64,000 bases of DNA from the NCBI GenBank assembly GCA_038373885.1, contig JAWZYV010015837.1, positions 1,116,001 through 1,180,000 on the forward strand, in the 5' to 3' direction. Below the pieces are notes generated by a model. It saw only the letters and a list, made by a program, of their open reading frames with translations, was not told the DNA's origin and made no database searches. A program made the translations under genes and the position numbers. The stretch's first letter is position 1; each line of letters starts with the position of its first letter. Of the stretch, positions 1-11,319 are shown piece by piece. This DNA comes from Cheiracanthium punctorium (lineage: Eukaryota > Arthropoda > Arachnida > Araneae > Cheiracanthiidae).

Positions 1-328
1 CTATTATGAATTCACATTAACAATAATTTGATGCCAAGGACTGGATCAGTATTTACCGCCTACACATGAAAACAACGAATATATATCTGTAAAAGTAGCG
101 TTGTTAGTGAAAAGTCAAAATAACTATTATCCGTAAATATGGGTAGGTATGCGCACAAATAACCGCTTAATTAATTATTTTAAATGCGCTAAAGATTGTC
201 AAGATATATTGAATACATATAGATAAATTAAGAATCATAAAAATACTTAGTAAGAAAAACGTATAGTGTATTTAACTAACATTTTACTGTCAATATGACT
301 ACTTCTCTAATTCCGGTGTTGATAATAA
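1..328. other. AT-rich sequence, no gene seen
   Basis: I see no reading frame, RNA gene or clear repeat boundary here. It ends at the TA (329-330) that flanks the mariner miniature. Confidence 0.5.
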
Positions 329-330
329 TA

Positions 331-912
331 TCAGGTTGTAACGAAAGTTTTCCGCCAGATTTGCTTGAGTCAGCTCACGCGGTACCCAACTATTGACCTA
401 ATATGTCAAGTTTTTTATGCTTAGTGCGACTAATGAACATGGCACTAAAGTCTAACTCTTTTAGCTAGCTCTGGAGTGGATGAATGTTTTATCTTCTTCC
501 ACAAATTGTCGTAGGCGGGACTCATCAGCATCAATAGGCCGGTCAAAGCGCTCAGCTTCTTTAATATCCTGGTCCTCGTTTTTGAACTTTCGGTACCAAA
601 TCTTCACAGTGTCATGATTCAACAGTAGTACCTTAAGCAGTATACATGATTCAGAGTCATTCTGTAGCTGACTTTTTGCGACAGAACTCAGAGTAAATGA
701 TGGATCAATCTGGTAGCGTGGTAGTTCCATTTCAGACAACTTATACTTAATCATAACGATATTGTTTTACAGATTTCACAACACAGTTCTCTAAAACAAG
801 TCTTTTCTTTCAAATAACAAAAATCGTTTTACAAAATATTGGCAAAGACACCAACGGGAACTGCGTGTGCAGGCAATACTTGGAGTGGCGGAAAACTTTC
901 GTTACAACCTAA
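331..912 (-). mobile_element. Miniature mariner element with perfect TIRs
   Basis: A 24-bp perfect terminal inverted repeat lies at 333-356 and 887-910; both ends read AGGTTGTAACGAAAG inward. TA dinucleotides at 329-330 and 913-914 form the target duplication expected of Tc1/mariner elements. At 582 bp it is less than half the usual ~1.3 kb, so the catalytic part of the transposase is deleted. The remaining coding fragment is on the minus strand at 461-754. Confidence 0.85.
461..754 (-). pseudogene. Truncated mariner transposase, DNA-binding part only
   Basis: The 97-codon frame resembles the first helix-turn-helix region of mariner/SETMAR transposases. The recognisable part is around residues 45-90: WYRKFKN, then an acidic stretch, then the degenerate linker RFDRPIDADE where intact family members carry a GRP-type motif. 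No DDD catalytic domain follows; the right inverted repeat comes directly after. It cannot catalyse transposition. Whether the frame is translated is unknown. A free DNA-binding fragment could in principle bind the ends of related elements, but that is inference. Confidence 0.7.
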
Positions 913-1639
913 TACAATAAAACTGTGTCAAACGAACTCATATTATTTTTTAACGCTGTAATTTTATTTTAATGTGTGTTTACTTACACTGTATTGTTAA
1001 TGTTACCGTTTAACGCTGTTTTCTGGTTTATGATGCATGTTTGGAGACACATGACATTTATAACGTGTTTCGATAGATATTTTAAGATTGAATACAAATT
1101 ATAATCAGAAGGAATCACGGAAAATATTTCAATCTTAAGAAAACAGTGAATAGTTTTTATTTAAGCAAGACGTAACGCTGATTAAGCAGCAGGAAGGATT
1201 TTTTTGGAGAGAAGCGTGCAAATAAATTTAATCTAAAATCGAAATAAAAGATAAAACAGATCACTAGAGATAAGCGCAAAACGAATGAAAAATATAGTAG
1301 CATTTTTTTTTTTTTTTTGACAACCTCAGATCTAAATCAAATAAACATTTCTTTACCCCTTTAATACCTGGACTATTTTGCTACAAAAAAGTATTTGAGT
1401 TTCAGATAAATTTCTTATTTTACTTTTATGAATGACTCATTAAGTTTACCGAATAACACACAACTCAAAAGAGATATGAGAAATTATTATTTTATACCTG
1501 ATTCATTTCTTTTGAATGAAATCGACTTAGGAAATGTGACTTACACTTTTCGGGAGGATGTCATATTCTCAGTTCAAAAAACTTTAAGACTAGAAACATT
1601 ATTTTTCCCGTAAATAACATTTATTTCTTTTAACTATCG
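913..1639. other. AT-rich stretch with a poly-T run
   Basis: It holds a T run near 1301-1318 and a degenerate relative of the CACCCTC..AAAGTATTYGAG miniature family around 1384-1520. The 61-codon frame at 1428-1613 is AT-driven and matches no family I recognise. Confidence 0.35.
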
Positions 1640-2157
1640 CGAGCGACATTAACGAAAGGCGAAATGTTCGGATGTGTCGCCATGCTTGGCGACATTTGGA
1701 GCATTTTTATTAATGGACCTGTAATCGTTGCTTAAATTAATTGAGATTTCTCTACAGATGAAATCTCCTGAATGTTCGTGTGGCGTCAGCTTAAAGTATA
1801 AAAATGTAGGATAGTTCCAGAGTTCAGAGCAATGCGAGCAGACGTTGATCCTGCTGAGAACATACGGCTCTGATTGTGTGCTTTTGTAAGCTATCCATCG
1901 AATATTTTGAGGAGCTTATTTTTGAAAGCTCTTTGGGCTTTCTTCATTGTTGAATCCTGAGGAATTGCTAAAATTTGCCTCGAATATTTGCTTGTGAGAT
2001 ACAGAATCTGAGAAAGCTTCTGTAATAAGCTGGCTGTTATAAATGCGTTGATGCTTATTTATTGTGATTTATGTATAGCAGATTGTTCATCGACTTTCTA
2101 ATAAAATTTTTGTTTCGTTCTGTCAACTGGACTGCTTATTAGAACTTCCCATCTGCA
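1640..2157 (+). repeat. LTR-like promoter repeat, copy 1
   Basis: The core, starting TGTAATCG at 1720, is homologous along its length to 12113-12603. Shared blocks include a TATA box (TATAAAAA at 1797), a CATTGTTGA..TCC/TTGAGG block and a GAGAAAGCTTC/GGGAAAGCTTC block. An AATAAA-type signal lies near 2100. In both copies the core follows a module with GCTTGGCGACATTT. A TGT start, TATA box and poly-A signal suggest a solo LTR, but no target duplication was found. Confidence 0.4.
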
Positions 2158-2479
2158 CTGTATACTTTTAAGATTCGAACCCCGAAACTAAGCAGAGTTT
2201 TCTGCAGCCATAATTTTGAATATACTTCCAAAAGCCCTGCGATTAGAGATGAATATTTTTTTTAATTTATCAAAATGGTTTTATGAAACGTGTACAAACT
2301 ATTAAGACCGTTGCTAAGAAAGTGGTAAAATTTTGTGAAAAGTAAAGCATTGAAATTATGCTTCAAACTTTGTTTATTCGAATTTTATTCAACCGTTTTC
2401 CGTTATACAAGGTGGCCAGTGTCGGTGCCCAATGGCTTTTTCCTAAATTGTTAATCAGAGAAACATAGTTCCAGATGCA

Positions 2480-3020
2480 AAAATACTTTTAATTATATAA
2501 TCTACTAGACCCATCCGGCGACCAGTTGGTTCGCCATCTTAATAAATCTTGTGTTTCTCACCGGCTTTCATGGCACTGAAATATCTCAGATTATGAATGG
2601 AATTTAAAATTAAGATGGTTACAAACAGGGGTGGCCCTAGGGTAAGTGGCGCCCCCTGCTAACGTAAAAAAGACGCCCCCTTTTATGCTCTACTAATTTC
2701 TTGAGCTCGACATGCCGCCCCTTCGAAGCCGGTGCCCCGATGCGATGATTACCTTGCTTACCGTGTCGGACCGCCCCAGGTTACAAAAATAAAATGGTTT
2801 ATGATATAACCTACAAAAAAGTAAAATTATTTTGTCCTATATTAATTCTGAAGAGCTTCTAGATATATCATCCGTTATCAAAAAACGGACAGGATTAAAA
2901 AAAGTAAGAAAATCTGAAACACTTTCAGATTTTAAATACGCACTAAAGTGCTATATATTAAGAGCGTGTCATAATCCATGCGTCTTCCCAATTTTATTTC
3001 CTTATTCCATTAAGTTGGAA
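2480..3020 (+). repeat. Dispersed repeat, copy 1
   Basis: The same sequence occurs in reverse at about 29050-29580, including blocks on both sides of the nested hAT miniature (for example ATTAATTCTGAAGAGCTTCT and GGTTTATGATATAACCTAC-like segments). Class unresolved. The 69-codon frame at 2832-3041 lies inside it and is not a gene. Confidence 0.6.
2626..2779. mobile_element. hAT-type miniature (MITE)
   Basis: Ends CAGGGGTGGCCC and GGACCGCCCCAG, flanked by the perfect 8-bp direct repeat GTTACAAA (2618-2625 and 2780-2787), which is the hAT target-duplication length. The same miniature occupies the same site in the reverse copy at 29298-29445, so it was inserted before the host repeat spread. 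Confidence 0.85.
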
Positions 3021-3240
3021 ATTGTGGATCATTATTCATGAATGTGATTAAACAATATTAAAACTGATATTTCTAACATTCTTTTTCTGGATGTAATACA
3101 TTAGAAATAGAAGAGGGAAAACACGCGCAGAAAAATGCATAATTCGAACTGAATGAAAGTTTCAAAAAGTTGTTTTTTGTTTGTTTGTTTCTGTAACATG
3201 TATTTCGGATTTGTGTGCTTCGCCCGTAGCCGCTTATAAA

Positions 3241-3545
3241 TCCACGTCAGGAGGAAAAACTTATTCAGGTGATTTTATTTATTAAAAACTGCTTCTATAA
3301 GTTTGCGCCATCTGTCCACGGCTTTGTAAAAAAAGCTCAACTGTTTTTTTTTTGTTTTTTTTATAAGAGATAGGTTTTTTTTATATTATAAGAACAGTGT
3401 TTTTTCTCCCGATAAAAAGTAGCATGTTTGTTAATCCAGGACTTTAACTGTCCTTATTCCAAATTTCATCCAAATCCATGAAACCGTTTCAGCGTGAAAG
3501 AGTAACAAGCATACATACAGACATTGACGTTAATAATATTAGTAG
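3241..3545 (-). repeat. Dispersed repeat shared with 25164-25440
   Basis: The reverse complement matches 25164-25440: the head CCTACTAATATTA, then ACATAC-rich text, CCGTTTCAGCGTGAAAG-type sequence and GACTTTAACTGTCC. Class not resolved; it looks like the 5' head of a Helitron-like repeat. Confidence 0.5.
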
Positions 3546-3549
3546 GATT

Positions 3550-4640
3550 ATACCAGAAGCAATCGAGAAGTCAATAAATCAATTCCTATAAAAACTACGA
3601 AATTTAAATTTTCATACTATCCCCCAGTCCCACCAGTTACATTCAGAAAAATGTTCTTTGTACAATTTCATGCACATTCTAAAAAATTCGTACCTTCGTA
3701 AATAACACGGAAATTTTGGTCGTCGACGACCAAAATTGCCGAGTTACAGCTGCTTAAAGTTAGAGGACTTTTCGAGCAGCTAAACAGGGAATGTATACAA
3801 AATGAATTTGAGAAAAAATATTGCACATGCGTTTGAGCCTTGTAACTTTTATTAGCAATTTCATTAACTATTTTATGAATGTAGATTGCAATAAAGAAGA
3901 TAAGCGTTTAACTATCTGTATCCAATAAATTAACATAAAAATATAGCTTATACTGAAAATAGATTTTTTTAAGAGTTTAGTTTTAAAGAACTGGTGTTAA
4001 ATAACTTAAAATAAAAAAAACTAAAACGCTTCATTAAGCATTAAATTAGAAAATGAAACATTTTAAAATACAAATATATGAATTTTAGAAGCTTAAAATA
4101 ATATTACAAATTCTATCAGCGCATTTGCTCAAAAGTAGCTTCCTTCGGCTGCAACACAAATACGCACCCGTGCAGAAAACTCTTCCTGTACTTTGAATAG
4201 CATACGCGGGGCTACACATCTGCATGCTACACATAAGATTTAGTATGTCTGACCCCGGATAGATTTTTACAGAGCTTGACTATAACCTTCTGCTTAAAAA
4301 TTAGAATTCTAAAAGTATACTTCTTTCTCCGCATTACGCCATAAAATGAAATTAAAGCCTATAGTTTAAAATTTTAATATTTATATAGTGCCTTAATGGT
4401 TTACAGTAACGGGACATTTTTAAACGTGGAAAAGTGACTTAAGTCAAAATATTTGCTGCTTCATAACTCGGTAAATTTTGGTCGTAGAAGGACGAATTTA
4501 TTTTAATTGTCATTAAATTGTATAAAGAAAAATTTTCTAAATATAACTGATAGGACCGAGGGACCGTATAAAAATTTAAATTCCGTAATTTTTAAAGGGA
4601 TTGATTAATTGACTTCGATTGCGTGTGTTTCTTATATAAT
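3550..4640. mobile_element. Foldback element with ~190-bp arms
   Basis: The left arm (about 3550-3745) and right arm (about 4445-4636) are inverted copies. Both carry the TTTTGGTCGT block and the sequence beside it, ending in GATTTATTGACTTC/GATTAATTGACTTC. The centre (3746-4440) has no coding frame. At 3712-3737 the left arm contains a perfect 26-bp loopless palindrome centred on GTCGAC. Confidence 0.6.
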
Positions 4641-5167
4641 CTATTATATAAATGTGAAAGTTTATCTGTTTGTTTGTTTGTTTATTTGTCCGGGAACTCC
4701 TCCCACACCGTCAGACCGATAGACTTGAAATTTTGCACATACACGTAAAAGAACATAGAATAGGCCGTAGGCTACTTTAAAATTCTGGAAATCCACCCGT
4801 TCCCCATTTTTTTACAATTTTTCGCAATTTTCAGGGTAGAAAGCTACTCAAATGTCAGATTTCAGCACATTCGTGAGCATGCGCCGAGACGGTTGGCCGC
4901 AGACCTGTCGAATTTTGCATACGGCTTCACTAGGACAGATCCTAACACGCCTCGGAGCGATTTTTTTTTAAATTTGAATTAGAAAATGTTTTATTTTATG
5001 TTTTGCCCGATTTTTAGCGATTTTTCTCGCTTAATACGCAATAACGCCGGCAATTACACTCTCAAGAAAACGATATTTACATATCGGGTAGAGGCGAAAA
5101 TTTTCTTTTAAAACCTTTTTGTTCGGACTGTGTAACATAATTTGCAGATTTTTGGGAATTTTTCAAA
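4641..5167 (+). repeat. Helitron-like 5' remnant, Tc1 host
   Basis: It opens with TATATAAATGTGAAAGTTT and TGTTTGTTTG runs, then ACCGATAGACTTGAAATTTT. The layout matches 56030-56340, where a similar head precedes a CGAAGCGATTTTTTC block. The Tc1 element inserted at 5168-5169 and the repeat appears to resume at 6676. Confidence 0.4.
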
Positions 5168-5169
5168 TA

Positions 5170-6673
5170 CACTCATGTCCATAAATTAAGGATAATTCAG
5201 AATCACACAGAAATTGATCTCTAAAATAAAAATTTCACCTGTGGAATGATCACACACATCTTGAAGAAGATTATGCAAATTACAGGAAACCACCAGATGG
5301 CGTGGATGGTACGTCACAATGACGAGAGTGTAAGAGAGGGGTATATAAGGAATGGTGGCAAAGAAGTAAAATTGTTCACAAGCGCTGTGAAAGCCTTTCA
5401 GTGCAAAAACCGCATAGTTATGGCACAAAGGAGGCATTTGGATGATGTTTTACGTGGCAGAATTATCGGACGACTAGAATGTGGACGTACCCAGCTGGAA
5501 GTATCCGAGGAACTTGGAATCGCCCAGAGTGTCATCTCCAGGCTTTGGCAACGATTCCAAGATGATGGTAATGTGAGTAGACGTTACAGCACAGATCGCC
5601 CCCGAGTTACAACGCCGAATGAGGACCGCTATTTGGCAGTTACTGCCAAAAGAAACAGACGGAGTACAGCATCAGACCTGTCTCGTCAGCTCTATTCAGC
5701 TACCGGTACGACAGTTTCAAGGCAGACCGTGTACAGACGCTTAGGGCACATTGGTTATATGCTCGCAGACCTGTCAGATGTGTTCCACTTACCGCAACTC
5801 ACTGTCGCCTGCGATTAACCTGGAGTAGAGAGCATGCATTGTGGACACCGCAACAGTGGTCTTGTGTGATGTTTTCCGACGAGTCCAGGTTTAGTTTGGA
5901 GTCTGATTCTCGCCGGACATTCATCTGGAGAGAGCCAGGTACCCGTTACCACCAAGAGAACACCTTTGAAAGACACCGTTACGGTGGTGCAGGATGGCTC
6001 GTTTGGGGAGGAATTATTCTTGGTTCCAGAACTGACCTGCATGTTCAGAGTGTAACGATGACAGGCCACATCTATCGGGATGTCATTCTGGAACAACATG
6101 TACGTTTGTTTCGGGGCGCCATGGGTGCTGAATTTGTGTTTATGGATGACAACGCCCGTCCTCACCGTGCAAACATTGTAGACGAATGCCTTCAATCGGA
6201 GGATATCACCCGTATGCATTGGCCAGCATAGTCACCGGACTTGAATCCAATAGAGCATGAGTGGGATATGCTTGGCCGACGAATTGCAGCCCGTCAACCC
6301 CCTCCCACCTGTCTACCGGAACTTCGGAGTGCATTGCTTGATGAGTGGTGTAATATTTTCCAAGATCAGATTGATCATTTGATACTCAGCATGCCTAGGC
6401 GTTGTCAGGCCTGTATTGCATCGTCCGGGAGACATACTCCGTATTAACCATCCTACTAACCATGTTATAATGTTTTTTGTAAATAGGTTCTTTTTTGAAA
6501 TTTGGTCAAGGGAGTAAAACTTGCAATTTTTATTAATTATGTCAAACATATAGCATCTTTTTTGCTCTTTACTTTTTGTTTAATAAATAGACTTTACAAA
6601 TAAGTCAAATTTGTTTTGCTTCTTTCTCTTTCTTTGCCTGAACTTCATTATCCTTAATTTATGGACATGAGTG
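5170..6673 (+). mobile_element. Tc1-like DNA transposon, nearly full length
   Basis: Perfect 27-bp terminal inverted repeats (5170-5196 and 6647-6673; outer end CACTCATGTCC) are flanked by TA at 5168-5169 and 6674-6675. The total of 1504 bp and the single central transposase gene on the plus strand are normal for Tc1 elements. Intact ends suggest a recent insertion or one still mobilisable in trans. Confidence 0.95.
5420..6447 (+). pseudogene. Tc1-type transposase, DD34E, two lesions
   Basis: The gene would encode about 342 residues, the usual Tc1 length; I chose the Met of MAQRRHLDD as the start. Two N-terminal helix-turn-helix units surround a DRPR linker. The catalytic residues are D in MFSDESRF, D in FMDDNARPH and E in NPIEHEWD; counting the stop codon as a residue gives 34 positions between the last two, i.e. 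DD34E. Lesions: a frameshift near 5755-5765, after which the protein continues in another frame, and an in-frame TAG at 6229-6231 just before SPDLNP. The transposase would cut and paste the element by binding the 27-bp ends; as it stands it cannot be made in full. Confidence 0.92.
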
Positions 6674-6675
6674 TA

Positions 6676-7227
6676 AAATTAAATTTGACGCTGACTTTCG
6701 TAAAATATTTTTAAAACTGCTGCATCTTGAATTCTATCCGTCATAACTTTTTTATATTTTGTCAAAAGACGGAGCATACATTTCGCCCTCTTTTAAAAGA
6801 GAAACCAGAGGAAAATATAAATTAGGAGACTTTTTACGAATTTTTAAGTAAAGAAGGATTTTCATTTCAACAGCAGCTGCTTAAAAATTTCGGTATAATA
6901 TCTTGCGGTTTGGTTGTCTTGGCGACAGTAACAATGATTAAAATTGCCAGTTGAAAAAAAAATAAAATTACTTTAAAAGAACTGAGTTTTCGCATGTGAA
7001 ATGTGCTTCATTTTGATGTCACAAGTTTATAAAACCTCTTTCAAAAGTCAATCAGAATAACCAACTCACAAGCAAAACATACGCCTCGCATGAAATAATT
7101 CTATATTTTATTTTACGTTGCCAGAAAAAGAATTGAATGCTGTTTTTTCATCAGTGAATTATCCAGCATTATTTTCAATTGAGATTTTAAACGGGACACG
7201 TTTTCGAATCGCAGGAAACATATTGCA
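6676..7227. other. Continuation of the Tc1 host repeat, no gene
   Basis: AT-rich sequence without a supported gene. It seems to continue the Helitron-like repeat interrupted at 5168. Confidence 0.35.
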
Positions 7228-7235
7228 GTGTTAAA

Positions 7236-7422
7236 CAGGACCTGATAATGACCAACAGGAGTCCCCGGGCATTGATGAATTAGGTGGCCCCCATTTATGA
7301 AATTTGTTTTATTTTTCATAAAATTATGTTGTAAAAAAAGAACAACATTTAAAATTGGGGGCCATTTCGATCCGGGGGCCCTGGGCAAAGCCCCGATTTG
7401 CCCGTGCGATAATAGGGCCCTG
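7236..7422. mobile_element. hAT-type miniature
   Basis: Imperfect inverted ends (CAGGACCTGATAATGACC at the left; the right end begins inward CAGGGCCCTATTATCGCA). Flanks GTGTTAAA (7228-7235) and GTGCTAAA (7423-7430) match at 7 of 8 positions. The 91-codon minus-strand frame at 7113-7388 crosses it and is not a gene. Confidence 0.8.
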
Positions 7423-7559
7423 GTGCTAAATCCGCCAATCTGACAAGAATTATGCGTAAAAATTTAGAGAGAGCTGATTTAGTGGCAACTATAAAGTGAA
7501 ATGATTATTGTTTATGCTAATGCGTAAATTGCAAAGAATCACCAAAGAATAAAAGACTA

Positions 7560-7960
7560 CATTCGAGGCAAATATCTAAACCGTTTCTTTAAATTAAGCA
7601 TTAACGATTGTAAAACGAAAATATATTGTATTGGTATCAGTAAAAGATAGTATAAGTAATAGTAAGTAGATATGCTAAGGCAATTTTGATCAAAGCACAA
7701 TATACCGCATTAATAAATATTTCGTGAAACTAAGTCTTCTATTTATTAATGAACAGCCGTATTACATCACAGCTAACTAAACATTAAGTAATTCTACGTC
7801 GCGTTAATATATCCCGCGGTAGTTTCAACAGAAAAGACTGTAACAGAACTTTCTTTTTTCTTGCAGATTCTGTTTTGTCACAAGTAGTTATGATCACATT
7901 TTAGGAAAATGTTCTCCTCTTGCCTTGGGAAGAGCGGGTACACAACTATTTAATTATAAA
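7560..7960 (-). repeat. Interspersed repeat, CTAGCTGCGT-headed family
   Basis: Its reverse complement matches 53854-54240 through several blocks: the head with the GC-rich ..GGTAGGAAACGAA-like text, GGGATATATTAACGC, TTCACGAAATATTTATTAA and ACTATTACTTATACTAT-like text. Class unresolved; copies share the head and vary in the body. Confidence 0.55.
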
Positions 7961-8039
7961 ATAAAACGGCTCTCCACATCATGTAGTATCTAAGGTATTA
8001 ATGGCATAACTTAAATCTAAAAAAGAAAATGATGTAGAA

Positions 8040-8322
8040 ATGAGATATTTTGAAAATTAGGAATTTTCACTGCAAACCGTCAACGCTTTTCTTCTCTAAT
8101 CGCGAATGACACCGACATAGTTTTTTGCGTCATAATATTAACAATGGTCTCAAGTCAGTACTTATACTAACTTTACAAATAACTAATGAGTAACTTTACG
8201 CCAAGAGTCAAATCATTTTGCTTACTTTTAGATTCCAAATCACTGGAATCAATTCGAACTATACATGTAAGAAAACGTTTCGTTCCCTACCGTGCGGAGA
8301 ACGGGCACGCAGCTAGTAGATT
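8040..8322 (-). repeat. Second CTAGCTGCGT-headed repeat, minus strand
   Basis: The reverse complement begins CTAGCTGCGTGCCCGT and carries CGCACGGTAGGGAACG, then AATTCGAATTGATT, like the copy at 43860-44066. No coding capacity. Confidence 0.55.
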
Positions 8323-8499
8323 ATAAAATTTAAAGTATTTTTGCAATTGGAACTATGTGTCTCTGCCTAAAGGTTTAGGAAATAGCCATTGTACACCGTT
8401 AGCACTGGACACCTTATATAGTTGCATTCTTACAAATTTCATCTATATAAATAAAATTAGACTTTTCTCTGTACATTTCAAGTAATTCAAAAATTTTGC

Positions 8500-8711
8500 G
8501 ATTTCTATACGTTTCAAGCACCTGGGAATCCGATGCAACCCTCAAAAAAAAAAAAAGTTTGTCTGCCTGCCGTTCTGTCATTCTGATATTCTGTCCGTGA
8601 CGCTTTTTTTGTTCAAGCATCACGTAAAAATGACTGAAGCGAATGATATGAAATTTTGTATCATGATAGGTGGCCACTCAACTTAAAACATAGGTGTGTA
8701 ATTTTTAAAAA
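8500..8711 (+). repeat. Minisatellite fragment, left of the split
   Basis: About one and a half degenerate units of the ~155-bp repeat seen at 10157-11030, sharing AGCATCACGTAA, GCGAATGATATGAAATTT and GATAGGTGGCCACTCAAC. The element at 8712-10156 separates it from the rest. The 87-codon frame at 8414-8677 is a shadow of this repeat. Confidence 0.7.
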
Positions 8712-10156
8712 AGTGTGTGCATGTAATCTTTACGCGCGATTGAAGTAAAACTTCTTTGACGTTTACGACACATATCACTGAAATGATTAAAATTTAACTT
8801 AATGAAATGATTAAAATTTAAATATCATATTATAATTTAATTATATTTATTATTCATGTACTTTACAAAGATTATATAAATGTTATATTCTTATTATTCA
8901 TTGGAAATAGGTACTTGAATGTCATCATAATTTTTATGTATGAAATTATCCGTTTGTGGTAACTATAATGTGAAACATAAATTTTACTCTCTAAATTTGC
9001 TAATTTTCTTGAAACAACTACAGCATCTATCGTTGTACCGAAACGCGTTGTAGATTGAAGTCGAGAAGCACATAGAAGCACATAGTTAGCAGGGGCGTAG
9101 GCAGGGGGGGGGATATCGGGATATATCCCCCCTCCCGAAATTTTTGGATTAGTGATAAAATTCCGTCTATTTATACACATATAAGTTCATATCCCCTCCC
9201 GAAAAATTTTCCTGGCTACGCGCCTAATAGTTAGATCAAATTCTTCTTTTAAAAAATCAACTAACGGCTGAGATTCTTGATAGCGAAAATTAACATTAAA
9301 ATCTCCAGTAAGAATCATCGGTAATTCATGATAATCACTTAGAATCCAGGAAGTGCCCAAGTTGTAGTATTATTCTTTAACTGTTTTCTTATACCATTAT
9401 ATTACCTGAGTTCTTTATGTAACATGAATATTTTGATATGATGTTTTAGCGGCAATTTAAAGCTGTGTTAAAATTTATCGCAGCATGAAATACTGCTTGT
9501 TTGACTGTGATCGTCACTATAAATAAACACTTAAATATTGCATTCACACAAACTACATTTTCTAAATTTACTAACATTTCTTAAAATACAGCTTTTGGGC
9601 AAAATAATAACAGACGTTAGATACATAATATCACTTAGCTTCGAAACTATTGCCTATATTAATTACGAAATAGTATTAAGACAATTATGTAATTAAAACA
9701 CATCTGAAGCTAGTAATTACTATATATCACGTTCATAAGATAAGTCTATGTATTTAATTTTTTGAAGTTCTGATAATTCAACGATCGCCATTTACTTCGC
9801 CTCGATGGAAATATAAACCTGAGATGCACAGAAGCAGAAGATGCGCAGTTACCCAGAGTGCGTAGCGCCATCTGTTTGCAACAACGGCGTTATCCAACAT
9901 TCTAAGAGAAGTGCCCCCTCCTATAAATTTACCTTCCTGGTCATCAGACAAGATCTTGCTTCAAAACAGGTAGGGAGTAATGTCGATGCGTAGGGAGCAC
10001 AGTCGACGTTCGCAGGAACGAACGCCCGAGAGCTGTTGAGCAAATGAAGAAATCAAGGGGGAAAAAGATACGTCACTTCCTTTACTGAGCATTACTTCCG
10101 TCAGAAAAAAAAATCTGAGTTACTCCCTAGTTGCGCCTAAAGAAGTTTTACTTCAA
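8712..10156 (-). mobile_element. Palindrome-ended element, copy A (reverse)
   Basis: Its ends match those of copies B (26040-28225) and C (31583-34132). The left end carries GTGTGTG..GTAATCTTTACGCGCGA and GAAGTAAAACTTC; the right end carries AGTTACTCCCTAG, GCGCCTAA and GAAGTTTTACTTC. It sits in a run of A in the minisatellite, with AAAAA on both sides. The interior differs wholly from B and C, lacks their minisatellite, and contains the hAT miniature at 9090-9226. No transposase frame was found. Confidence 0.6.
9090..9226. mobile_element. hAT-type miniature
   Basis: Ends CAGGGGCGTAGGCAGG and CCTGGCTACGCGCCTA, flanked by the perfect 8-bp direct repeat ATAGTTAG (9082-9089 and 9227-9234). It belongs with 43592-43756 and 56086-56240, which also end in a GGGTACG/GGCTACG-type core. 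Confidence 0.88.
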
Positions 10157-11030
10157 AAATCTTCATTGGATTTTGAGATTTTGCGAAAATCCTTACCAAC
10201 GACGTAAATTTGTGTTGGAGCATCACGTATAAACGACTGAAGCAATTGTAATGAAATTTGGTGCCATGATTAGTGGTCACTCAACTTAAAACATAGGCGT
10301 CGAATTTTTAAAAACTCTACTTAGATTTTGAGATTTTGCGATAATCGTTTCAAACTGCGTAAATTTGTATTCGCACATCACGTAATAACTGTAGAGGTAA
10401 AAAAATGATATTTGGTGAAATGATAGGTGGCCACTCACCTTAAACTAAAGCATCTAATTAAAAAAAATCGATCAGATTTCGAGATTTTGCGAAAATCGTA
10501 TAAAACTGAGTGAATCTTTGTTCACCCATTACGTAATAACAACTAAAGCGAATGATATGAAATTTGGTCACATGATAGATGGTTGCTCAACATAAACTAT
10601 AGGTGTCCAATTTTTTAAACATTTTTATTAGATTTTGAGATTTTGTAAAAATTCTCTCAAAATACGTTTATATTTCTTCAAGCATCACGTAATAACGACT
10701 AATACGAATGATACGAAATTTGGTGATATGATAGGTAGTTGCTAATCTTAATTTATAGGCGTTGGATTTTTAAACTATTTTGATTACATTTTGAGATTTT
10801 GTGAAAATCGTTTTAAAATGCTAAACTTTTGTTCCAGCATCACGAAATAAAGACTGCAGGGAATGAAAAGAAATTTGGTGGCATGATAGGTTGTCACTCA
10901 ACTTAAATTCTAGGCTGCCAATTTTTCAAAAACATTGATTAGATTTTGAGATTTTGTGAAAATTATTTCAATATGCATAAATATTCGTTCGCGCATCATA
11001 TAATTACGACTAAAGCGAATGAAATGATAT
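10157..11030 (+). repeat. Minisatellite, ~155-bp unit, about six copies
   Basis: The phrase GATTTTGAGATTTTG (with variants) recurs at 10169, 10323, 10475, 10631, 10787 and 10942, a spacing of 152-156 bp. Each unit also has a CATCACGTAATAACGACT-like block and a GGTGRCATGATAGGT-like block. Units are diverged, so the array is old. Confidence 0.85.
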
Positions 11031-11319
11031 TACTTAGTTACTCTCTAATCTGCAATATTTTAACAATACATAAAAATTATAACTTCGCCCTCTTTTCTTT
11101 GGCAGCATACTACATCTATTCTGTGTACTCCAACAATTCTGACGAAAGTTCTTGCTTTTTTGGAAATTTGCATTCAGTACTAACCCTTCAACGACGGGTA
11201 CTTGAGCTAGTTAACTATATGCAAAGTGTTTTATTGCTATTTTAAGTTTACTTTTATCGTTCCGAGCATGAACCACGTAAGGAAAATGCTGTAATCATGA
11301 AAAAATTTTACCTTGAGAT

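Noticed and set aside
10157..11030. CRISPR-like regular spacing
   Set aside because: The units are 155-bp diverged tandem repeats with no short constant repeat and unique spacers; this is a eukaryotic minisatellite.
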